A DNA stretch of 12,562 bases. It comes from Clostridiales bacterium UBA6330. Lineage in GTDB: Bacteria; Bacillota; Clostridia; Oscillospirales; CAG-272. How positions within the stretch are numbered: position 1 is the stretch's first letter; each line of letters begins with the position of its first letter. The stretch spans positions 1 through 12,562 of the forward strand of contig DJSQ01000066.1 in NCBI GenBank assembly GCA_002438075.1. The letters run 5' to 3'. The notes under the pieces are model-generated. The model worked only from the letters and a program-made list of their open reading frames with translations, made no database searches and was not told where the DNA came from. The position numbers were made by a program, and so were the translations under genes. Below are positions 1 to 5,566 of the stretch, in pieces.

Positions 1-48
1 GTAGCACGGTAAACGGCTACACAAAATCCGCACCATTTAGGGATAGAA

Positions 49-140
49 GCGAAAATCCCCTTAGTTAAAGTTCTTGAAAGTCTTGAAAACTTCTTTCAAG
101 AAGTTTTCAAGTAGGGTTCGGGGCAACGCCCCGAGGTCTT
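49..140 (-). repeat. Two-hairpin intergenic repeat, copy 1
   Basis: Read on the minus strand, GACC (138-135) is followed by a 7-bp hairpin (stem arms about 118-124 and 128-134, GTT loop), then ACCCTAC, then a perfect 13-bp hairpin (arms 82-94 and 99-111, TGAA loop), then the tail CAAGAACTTT (76-67) and AAGGGGATTTTCGC (62-49). The linkers match four other copies in the window, but the stem sequences do not. The GACC end lies 7 bp past the rqcP stop codon. No clear U-tract follows either stem, so I do not call it a simple intrinsic terminator, although it could still end the rqcP transcript. Confidence 0.85.
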
Positions 141-144
141 GCCC

Positions 145-384
145 TTAAAGCACCTCGTAAAGCCCCGCCGCGTCAGCCTTTGCCGTGTACTCCTTGACGT
201 TCAGAACGCGAACCTTCAGAACGCGCTCGCCGAAGGTGATTTCGAGAATGTCACCCTCCTTTACATCGTAGGAAGCCTTCGCAGGTCGACCGTTTACCGT
301 CACGTGAGCGGCATCGCAGGCATCGTTGGCAACCGTCCGCCGCTTGATAATCCGCGATACCTTTAAGTACTTGTCCAATCGCAT
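145..384 (-). CDS. rqcP: RqcP/YabO-type S4-domain RNA-binding protein
   Basis: This 79-residue protein starts MRLDKYLKVSRIIKRRTVAN and is almost entirely one S4 RNA-binding domain (about residues 1-55). That is the length and form of YabO/RqcP and the related Hsp15 family. In Bacillus, RqcP works with RqcH on obstructed 50S subunits during Ala-tailing of stalled nascent chains, so the role here is inferred by family and synteny. The reading frame stays open upstream to a TTG at 462, but the real start is one of two adjacent ATGs (387 or 384). The AAAGGAGA Shine-Dalgarno at 391-398 lies 7 nt from the ATG at 384 and 4 nt from the other, so I chose 384. It follows mazG by 74 bp and has its own promoter. 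The yabP and yabQ genes that follow in Bacillus are not seen before the window edge. Confidence 0.9.
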   Translation of the reverse strand: MRLDKYLKVSRIIKRRTVANDACDAAHVTVNGRPAKASYDVKEGDILEITFGERVLKVRVLNVKEYTAKADAAGLYEVL

Positions 385-390
385 CATGAA

Positions 391-398
391 TCTCCTTT
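391..398 (-). promoter_or_regulatory. Shine-Dalgarno of rqcP, decides the start
   Basis: The minus strand reads AAAGGAGA, followed by ATTC-like spacing and two tandem ATG codons. This strong site places initiation at 384 (or 387) and rules out the 25 to 26 extra N-terminal residues of the longer open frame, which lack S4 similarity and lie over the promoter. Confidence 0.8.
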
Positions 399-421
399 GC
401 TTGGAACCCTCTGTATCCTTC

Positions 422-450
422 ATTCTATCACAGGATTGCCAGAAAAGCAA
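422..450 (-). promoter_or_regulatory. Sigma-A promoter for rqcP
   Basis: The minus strand has a -35 box TTGCTT (450-445), a 17-bp spacer, and a -10 box TAGAAT (427-422). The -10 is preceded by TGA, giving an extended -10 TGN. Transcription would start about 7 bp further on and leave a leader of about 30 nt before the rqcP ATG. The promoter lies wholly in the mazG-rqcP gap. Match and spacing are good, but no experiment supports it. Confidence 0.7.
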
Positions 451-458
451 GACTTTTT

Positions 459-1166
459 TCAAATATTCACAGAGTTTTCGTTTTTTTCAACCGCTTCAAT
501 CACCCGCTCGACCTCCGCACCCAGCGCCTCCTCCGCATCCGCACCGTGAAGCGCCGCCAAACGGCAAAGGTCAAACAGAATCCGACCAAGCACCGAGCAG
601 TCCCCAGCCGCAAGCGACGGCAGAGCGGCGGAAATCCCACCCGCCAGCTCCGTAGGGCTCGTCCCGTCAACCAACCCCGCCTTTTTCGCAATCTTCTCCG
701 CCCGCATCAGAGCGGGAAGCATCGCGGGAACCGCACGCAGACGGGAGGAAAGCGTCACCCGCCCCTTCTCCGCAACCTTCCGCGCCTCCCAGCGCGCCAA
801 TGCCTCGTCCGCATCGGTCGGCTCCTCGTCACCGAATACCTGCGGGTGACGGTCAATCATCTTCCGCGCATTGCCGTCTACCACGTCACCAATGGTGAAG
901 CCGCCCCGTTCCGCCTCCAGCTGTGCGTGAAAGACCGCCTGAAACAGCAGGTCCCCCAGCTCCTCGCAAAGCAGAGCGGAATCGTGCTTGTCAATCGCCT
1001 CCACCACCTCGTAGGCTTCCTCAATCGCACAGCTCCGAATGCTCGCGTGGGTCTGCGCGCGGTCCCACGGACAGCCGCCCTCCCCGCGCAGAATCCGCAC
1101 AATCGCGCACAGGTCGTCAAAATCATACCGTTCTTTCGCCGACAGCTCCTTTGCCTGTTCGTTCAT
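459..1166 (-). CDS. mazG: MazG-family nucleoside triphosphate pyrophosphohydrolase
   Basis: MazG proteins hydrolyse NTPs and dNTPs to monophosphates plus pyrophosphate, cleaning the nucleotide pool in the cytoplasm. The N-terminal half carries the family signature: CPWD (32-35), the metal-binding ExxE (E50-E53) and ExxD (E69-D72) within EELGDLL, and RHPQVFGD (106-113). The C-terminal half (about 145-228) keeps the outline of a second MazG domain, but its EELGD-like motif reads SVLGR at 191-195, so that site looks inactive. At 235 residues it is slightly shorter than E. coli MazG and lacks the tetrapyrrole-methylase-like N-terminal domain of Bacillus YabN. Its start lies 44 bp inside the 3' end of spoVB, behind a purine-rich Shine-Dalgarno region (AAGGAGG at 1179-1185, with a second GGAAGG-like stretch closer to the ATG). 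Confidence 0.93.
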   Translation of the reverse strand: MNEQAKELSAKERYDFDDLCAIVRILRGEGGCPWDRAQTHASIRSCAIEEAYEVVEAIDKHDSALLCEELGDLLFQAVFHAQLEAERGGFTIGDVVDGNARKMIDRHPQVFGDEEPTDADEALARWEARKVAEKGRVTLSSRLRAVPAMLPALMRAEKIAKKAGLVDGTSPTELAGGISAALPSLAAGDCSVLGRILFDLCRLAALHGADAEEALGAEVERVIEAVEKNENSVNI

Positions 1167-2811
1167 GCCCTTCCTTCTCCTCCTTTTTCTCCCCTTCCTG
1201 CCGCGGCAGAAGCCTGCAAAGCGTCAGCACACGGCATAGCTTCTCCCCACAGGGCAGAAGCATCACATCCTCCCGCCCGATGCCGCCGCAAAGACAGCCG
1301 AATACGGGATACAGTAAAAGACACCCAACCAGCGCCCCGAGCGTCAGGAGCGCGCTCTCCCCCGCTACCCGCGCGAGAAGCCGATAGCAAACACCGCACA
1401 GCCCAACCGACAGCACAGACGCAATCAGCGGCTTTGCAAAGGTCCCGCCCAGCTTCTCCACCCGACACAAACGGGCGGCAAACAGCAGGTTCAGCCCCAC
1501 GACCACCGCATTGCAGAGGAACGTGCTGATCGGCGCACCCGAAAGCCCCACCGAGGGCGAGCCGATGAGGAAATAGGCAACGGTCAGCTTCAGCGCCGCA
1601 CCCGCCAGAAGCGAGAAAATCGGCTTTGTGACCGCGCGGTAAGCGTGAAGCACCGAGTTGGTCGCACCAATCATGCAGGAGAGAAAGACCGAGGGTCCCA
1701 GAAGCGCCAGAAGCGGTGCCGCCTGCGCAACCGCCTCGGGCTCCCTGCCGAACAGAAGCGACAGAATCGGATGCGCGAACATCGCAAGCCCGAGCGAAGC
1801 GGGAAGCGAAATAATCGCCGTCAGACGGTAGGAGGCGCGAATCAGCGAAGCCTGCCGCTCGCGGTCCCCCGATGCAATGGCGGAGGAAAGAAGCGGCACG
1901 AGCGGGAGCGCGACCGAGGACAGAAGCGTTGGAACCAGCGCGTAAACCGACAGCGCCAGCGTTGTGTAGCTCCCGTATGCCGCATTCGCCGCAATTTCGC
2001 TGTAGCCCACGCTTCGCAGACGGCGCAGAATCATCGCCATGTCAATCAGCTTGGTCAGGCTGACCGCCGAAGCACCGACCGTCATTGGAAGCGCCAGCTT
2101 CCCCAGCTGTCGCAGGGTCCCGCTCCCGCGCCGTGCGAGGTCCCTGCCACCCGTGCGCGGGCGGAGACGGAAAAGCTCGGCAACGAGATACAGCGTGGAG
2201 AGCAGGGTTCCGAGCGTCAGCCCCACCCCCGCCATTGCAGCAATTGCGGGAACGCCCCAGCCGCGCTCGGCGGCAACGTCCGCCAGCACCAGCCCGAACG
2301 CCAGCTTTCCGATTGCTTCAATCAGCTGGGAAATTGCGGTGGGTGCCATTTTCTGGTGTCCCTGAAACCACCCGCGAACGGCGGAGGACACGCAGATGAG
2401 AAGCACCGTGGGGCTGATTGACAGAATGCACCCGTAGGCGTTCTCGCTTCGGATGAGGCGGCAGAACAGCGGAGCCAGCGCCGCCATGACACCGCTTCCG
2501 AGAATGCCGATGCCGAGAAAGACACCGAGAGAGGTGCGGAACACCCGCGCCGCCCCGCGCTCGTCCCCCTCCGCAAGCGCCGCAGAGACCAGCACCGAGA
2601 GCGCCACGGGAAGCCCCGCCGTGCTGATGACGCAGAAAAGCGCGTAAATTTCGTATGCCGAATGGAAGTATCCCATGCCCTCGGCACCGAGATAGGAAAG
2701 CATGGGGATTTTGTAAAGGAAGCCCACCGCCTTAGCAAGAACGGTTGACAGCGCGAGGACAAACACGCCCGATAAAAAGGTCTTTTCCGCTCTGTTCCGA
2801 TTCTCCGCCAT
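1123..2811 (-). CDS. spoVB: SpoVB/MurJ-like polysaccharide-type flippase
   Basis: This is a 562-residue, very hydrophobic protein with roughly 14 membrane segments, belonging to the MOP-superfamily (PST/SpoVB) exporters. The stretch RGWFQGHQKMAPTA near residues 146-159 and the N-terminal VGFLYKIPMLSYLGAEGMGY pattern are typical of SpoVB and YabM. Such proteins are thought to flip lipid-linked peptidoglycan or polysaccharide precursors across the membrane; in Bacillus, SpoVB is needed for spore cortex, and YabM sits directly before yabN (mazG) as here. Either role is possible. The Shine-Dalgarno GGGGAG lies 9 nt before the ATG. The last 25 or so residues form a charged tail (EGEKKEEKEG and onward) encoded by the mazG ribosome-binding region and the first codons of mazG in another frame, so this tail may be dispensable. 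It is preceded by a 303-bp gap rich in hairpins. Confidence 0.9.
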   Translation of the reverse strand: MAENRNRAEKTFLSGVFVLALSTVLAKAVGFLYKIPMLSYLGAEGMGYFHSAYEIYALFCVISTAGLPVALSVLVSAALAEGDERGAARVFRTSLGVFLGIGILGSGVMAALAPLFCRLIRSENAYGCILSISPTVLLICVSSAVRGWFQGHQKMAPTAISQLIEAIGKLAFGLVLADVAAERGWGVPAIAAMAGVGLTLGTLLSTLYLVAELFRLRPRTGGRDLARRGSGTLRQLGKLALPMTVGASAVSLTKLIDMAMILRRLRSVGYSEIAANAAYGSYTTLALSVYALVPTLLSSVALPLVPLLSSAIASGDRERQASLIRASYRLTAIISLPASLGLAMFAHPILSLLFGREPEAVAQAAPLLALLGPSVFLSCMIGATNSVLHAYRAVTKPIFSLLAGAALKLTVAYFLIGSPSVGLSGAPISTFLCNAVVVGLNLLFAARLCRVEKLGGTFAKPLIASVLSVGLCGVCYRLLARVAGESALLTLGALVGCLLLYPVFGCLCGGIGREDVMLLPCGEKLCRVLTLCRLLPRQEGEKKEEKEGHERTGKGAVGERTV

Positions 2812-2867
2812 GACAGCTCACTCCCCTTTTCGGCAAACCGCATGGCAGTACGGACAGACAACAGACA

Positions 2868-3050
2868 CCCACGCTCGGCTTTGCCGTGGGGGAAAGTTTT
2901 CGCCCGCCTTTTCTAAAAGGCGGCACGGGTCCAGCGCCGTGGAGCGCTGGTCGCCGCCCGCAGGCGGCGAAATCCCCTATACGGCGCTTTCTTTTTTGCA
3001 AAGCTTTTTTCTTTGCGCCTACATGGTCAAAGAAAAAAGCGTGAAAGAAA
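2868..3050 (-). repeat. Cluster of five tandem hairpins between mtaD and spoVB
   Basis: The 303-bp gap 2812-3114 has no credible gene. It holds perfect or near-perfect inverted repeats in a row: 3003-3015 with 3028-3040 (13 bp, AT-rich, 12-nt loop); 2951-2970 (8 bp, CGCA loop); 2931-2950 (7 bp); 2904-2923 (8 bp); and 2868-2890 (CCCA plus CGGC pairing, with a 4-nt bulge). The middle two form a copy of the two-hairpin repeat. The composition changes from AT-rich near mtaD to GC-rich near spoVB. The spoVB mRNA leader would carry the whole structure if transcription reads through; the AT-rich hairpin could also act as a weak terminator. I found no convincing promoter for spoVB here. Confidence 0.75.
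2893..2952 (-). repeat. Two-hairpin intergenic repeat, copy 5 (divergent stems)
   Basis: On the minus strand GACC (2952-2949) runs into a hairpin CCAGCGC/GCGCTGG (2950-2931), then ACCC (2930-2927) and GTG, then CCGCCTTT/AAAGGCGG (2923-2904), then GCGAAAACTTT (2903-2893). The order and linkers match the four other copies (GACC, hairpin, ACCC plus 3 nt, hairpin, AACTTT), although neither stem resembles theirs. Here the GACC end does not touch a gene; an 18-bp palindrome at 2951-2970 and further hairpins lie between it and mtaD. Confidence 0.65.
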
Positions 3051-3114
3051 TTTGTACTATTCTCAGCACAGCGCCCTTTGTCTGCATTCTACCCGCAAAT
3101 ATGCGTTCTTGCCT

Positions 3115-4407
3115 TCAATCAAAGTAATGAGCAAACGTCTCGCGGCAGTCGGCGCGCAGGCGCTCCTCATCAATGGAAGTATACTCGCCGTTACGGTAAA
3201 GTATGCGCCCATCGACCATGGTCATTTTTACATCGTTTGCGTCGGCGCTGAACGCCAGCATTGCGTAATCGTCAAAACAGGGCTGATTATGCAGGCTGTT
3301 TCGGTCAACCAGAATCAAATCCGCACAATACCCCTTCTCCACACGCCCGCAGTCGCGCCTGCCCTGCGCCCGCATTCCGTTGACGGTTGCAAGCGGGATC
3401 AGCTCGGCGGCTTTGATTTCGGTTGGATTCCGCGTCACGCCCTTGTGAATCAGCGCGGCGGTCTGCACCTCGCGCAGGATGTCAAGGCGGTTGTTCGACG
3501 CCGTTCCGTCGGTCCCGAGCGCCACGTTTACACCCGCATCCAACAGCTTCCGCAGGGGTGCAACGCCGCTCCCGAGCTTGAGGTTGCTGACGGGGTTATG
3601 CGCCACGGTCACGCCCTTGTCGCGCAGAATTTCGATGTCGCCGTCGGTGACCCACACGCAGTGCGCGGCGGTTGTGGGAACCTCCAGAACGCCCGTATCG
3701 CGGAAGAATTCGGTCGGCGTTTTGCCCCACCGCTCCATGCACTCCCGATGCTCGCGCTCGGTTTCGGAAAGGTGCAGCTGCATTCCCGTTTTGAAGCGCC
3801 TTGCCAGCTCCGCAACGTATTCGCAGGCTTTCGGTACGTTCGTATACTCGGCATGAAGCGAGAAGTCAACCAGCAGTCTCCCCTCATCGCATCCGTGGTA
3901 CCACTCCGCCAGCCGCACCGCCTCCACGGTTCTCTGCTCCTTCGCCATATCGACCTCGGGGTCAAACGACACGAGCGACCGCGAAAGGTTTGCCTTGATG
4001 CCGCTTGCCAGCACTGCCTCGGCAACCGCGTCCTCAAACATATACATATCCGAGAAGGACGCAATGCCGTTTCGGAGCATCTCGGCAATGGCGAGCAGGG
4101 AGGCATGGTAGACCGCGCGGAAGGTCAGCTTTTCCTCCGCGGGGAAAATGCGCGTTTCCAGCCATTCCTTCAGCGGCAGGTCCTCGCCGTAGCCGCGGAA
4201 GAGCGTCATGGCGGCGTGGCAGTGCGCGTTGCAGAAGGCGGGCATGAGGAGGTTGCCCTCGCAGTCGACCACCTCGTCCGCCTTTTCGTTCTCGGGCAGT
4301 GTCTCGGAAATCTCCGCAATCTTGCGGTTCTTGACCGTGACGTGCACCCGTTCGTCTCCGTAGCCGTACTCGGGCAGGAGCGTTGCGTTCTTCAGCAAAA
4401 TTTTCAT
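3115..4407 (-). CDS. mtaD: Amidohydrolase, MTA/SAH or adenosine-type deaminase (MtaD/TrzN family)
   Basis: This is a 430-residue cytosolic metal-dependent hydrolase of the subtype III amidohydrolase family. Ligands of the catalytic metal are visible: NAHCH (H62, H64), H211 in QLHLSETEREH together with E214, H248 in TAAHC, and D299 in GTDGTASNN. This set fits deaminases acting on 5'-methylthioadenosine, S-adenosylhomocysteine or 5'-deoxyadenosine; the exact substrate cannot be read from sequence. The substrate-side motif near residue 184 is SLHAEYT rather than the more usual GPHxPYT form, so specificity may differ. Its ATG is 1 bp past the stop of the upstream kinase gene (TGAGATG), with GGGAG inside the kinase 3' end, so the two are probably translationally coupled. 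Together they suggest a nucleoside recovery step. Confidence 0.88.
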   Translation of the reverse strand: MKILLKNATLLPEYGYGDERVHVTVKNRKIAEISETLPENEKADEVVDCEGNLLMPAFCNAHCHAAMTLFRGYGEDLPLKEWLETRIFPAEEKLTFRAVYHASLLAIAEMLRNGIASFSDMYMFEDAVAEAVLASGIKANLSRSLVSFDPEVDMAKEQRTVEAVRLAEWYHGCDEGRLLVDFSLHAEYTNVPKACEYVAELARRFKTGMQLHLSETEREHRECMERWGKTPTEFFRDTGVLEVPTTAAHCVWVTDGDIEILRDKGVTVAHNPVSNLKLGSGVAPLRKLLDAGVNVALGTDGTASNNRLDILREVQTAALIHKGVTRNPTEIKAAELIPLATVNGMRAQGRRDCGRVEKGYCADLILVDRNSLHNQPCFDDYAMLAFSADANDVKMTMVDGRILYRNGEYTSIDEERLRADCRETFAHYFD

Positions 4408-4408
4408 C

Positions 4409-5326
4409 TCAGATAAACTCCCTGTACAAAGAATCGGGTCCGATCAGCGTATCGGGGACCGTTTGAACCTCCCGCAGGCGGCAGAGGACCGTTTCCGCCT
4501 CGCCCCGCGCGTCCCCGTTTTCATTCTCGCGGTCCTCGCGGAGGAATTTTTCAAGGTAGGGCTTCAGAAGTCCGATTTCATACGGCATGGTGGAATCCAC
4601 CGCGCGGTTACAGCTTCCGATATTGGGGAAGATGTTTTTCTCCTCGTTCTCCCGCACGCTCTCCCAGATGGCAAAGGTGAAGGACGGCGCGGCGGCGCGG
4701 TGAATCATATCCCGTACCAGACGGCGCAGCAGGCGGATTTCGTTCGGCAAAAACCGCTCCCCGCCCGTTTCGATTGCGGTCTCGGGGCAGACGCAGAAGT
4801 TGAAATACCCCTCCTGCCGCAGAAGCGCGTCAACCTGCGGGTAGAGGATCTGGATGCCCTCGAAGAGGAACACGTCCCCCTCCATCGGGCGCAGAATTTC
4901 GCCTCTTTCCCGCTGTCCCGTGCGGAAATTGAAGCGCGGCATTCTCGTCTCCCGCCCCGAGAGCAGGGAGAGCGTGCAGGCACGCATGAAATCGAGGTCG
5001 ATGGTGTCGGGGGAGTCGTAGTCGGGCTCCTGTCTCCCCTTCTCGCGTGAGGCGCGTTGAAGCGCCTCCTTGCTGTAATAGAAGTCGTCAACCGAGATGA
5101 TATGGGCCGCGCGCCCCTGTGCTTCCAGCTCTTTGGTCAGCATAGCGGCGGCTGTGGTCTTTCCCGAGCAGGTCGGACCCGTGAGTCCGAGCAGGCGGAC
5201 ATCGTGCAGGGAGAGGATTTCCTCCGCCAGCGCTTTGAGGGCGCGCTCAAACGCCGCGTCCCCCGCACGGACCAGCTCCGCACGTTCCGTTTCCGTCAAA
5301 TCATTCGATACTGCAACAACATTCAT
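4409..5326 (-). CDS. Uridine kinase/phosphoribulokinase-family nucleoside kinase
   Basis: This 305-residue P-loop kinase has Walker A GPTCSGKTT (50-58), the SVDDFYY motif (78-84) that holds the catalytic acidic residues in uridine kinases, the PDYDSPDTID segment (101-110), and a VFLFEGIQIL strand (152-161) after the nucleoside-binding region. The C-terminal part (TFAIWESVRENEEKNIFPNI and the YEIGLLKPYL segment) resembles the kinase half of clostridial nucleoside kinases that elsewhere carry N-terminal TGS/threonyl-tRNA-synthetase-like domains. Those domains are absent here, leaving a helical 40-residue leader. It probably phosphorylates a nucleoside, but I cannot name the substrate and give no gene symbol. 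The start is the ATG at 5326, behind GAGGTG with 7 nt spacing. The upstream region is occupied by two inverted repeat copies. It is followed directly by the deaminase gene. Confidence 0.85.
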   Translation of the reverse strand: MNVVAVSNDLTETERAELVRAGDAAFERALKALAEEILSLHDVRLLGLTGPTCSGKTTAAAMLTKELEAQGRAAHIISVDDFYYSKEALQRASREKGRQEPDYDSPDTIDLDFMRACTLSLLSGRETRMPRFNFRTGQRERGEILRPMEGDVFLFEGIQILYPQVDALLRQEGYFNFCVCPETAIETGGERFLPNEIRLLRRLVRDMIHRAAAPSFTFAIWESVRENEEKNIFPNIGSCNRAVDSTMPYEIGLLKPYLEKFLREDRENENGDARGEAETVLCRLREVQTVPDTLIGPDSLYREFI

Positions 5327-5344
5327 TCAATCTCACCTCTCTTT

Positions 5345-5433
5345 AAGACCTTGGGGCTTTGCCCCAAGCCCCACAAGGGGCTTCTTGAAAGAAGCCCCTT
5401 GACCGCAAGAACTTTTAACAAGGGGATTTTTGC
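5345..5433 (+). repeat. Two-hairpin intergenic repeat, copy 2
   Basis: On the plus strand, AAGACC (GACC 5347-5350) is followed by TTGGGGC-TTT-GCCCCAA (5351-5367), GCCCCAC, then a hairpin with arms 5374-5385 and 5390-5401 and loop TGAA, then CAAGAACTTT (5406-5415) and AAGGGGATTTTTGC (5420-5433). The GACC end lies about 20 bp upstream of the kinase start codon, just outside its ribosome-binding site, so the kinase mRNA leader would carry the complementary structure. CCCCTTG (5395-5401) could also pair with CAAGGGG (5419-5425), giving an alternative fold. Confidence 0.88.
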
Positions 5434-5494
5434 ATAATCCTTTACGCTGTGCAAATTCCGGCGCACCCTGTTCGCACATATTTATTCTGTGTGT

Positions 5495-5566
5495 AAAGTT
5501 CTTGGGATTCTCAAACCCTTCTTTCAAGAAGGGTTTGAGCAGGGTTTGGGACAGCGTCCCAAGGTC
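5495..5566 (-). repeat. Two-hairpin intergenic repeat, copy 3
   Basis: On the minus strand, GACC (5566-5563) is followed by TTGGGAC-GCT-GTCCCAA (5562-5546), ACCCTGC, then a perfect 13-bp hairpin (arms 5510-5522 and 5527-5539, TGAA loop) and CAAGAACTTT (5504-5495). It is inverted relative to copy 2, with about 60 bp between them. The first stem differs from copy 2 by a compensated C-G to T-A type change at the same position (GGGGC/GCCCC versus GGGAC/GTCCC). The hemZ stop codon TAA forms the immediate edge of this copy (TAAGACC). Confidence 0.88.

Noticed and set aside
1..20. Short palindrome GTAGC...GCTAC at the window edge
   Set aside because: It has only a 5-bp stem with a 10-base interior, and the neighbouring sequence is cut off, so it cannot be assigned to any element.
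49..140. Simple Rho-independent terminator after rqcP
   Set aside because: The stem is strong, but the bases after it lack a run of T, and the same element also occurs at gene 5' ends in the opposite orientation, which a terminator alone does not explain.
385..462. N-terminally longer rqcP starting at TTG 462
   Set aside because: The extension lies over the promoter and leader, has no S4-family match, and lacks a ribosome-binding site as good as that before ATG 384.
2812..3114. Promoter for spoVB (TAGAAT-like at about 3085-3090, minus strand)
   Set aside because: There is no acceptable -35 box at 16-18 bp; chance matches are expected in this AT-rich part.
3013..4416. 467-codon plus-strand open frame antisense to the deaminase gene
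   Set aside because: Same explanation: the metal-ligand motifs are on the minus strand, and the plus-strand product looks like nothing known.
5333..5527. 64-codon minus-strand open frame across repeat copies 2 and 3
   Set aside because: It is composed of hairpin repeat sequence (residues such as KPLVGLGAKPQGL come from the stems). Such frames are typical false genes over palindromic repeats.
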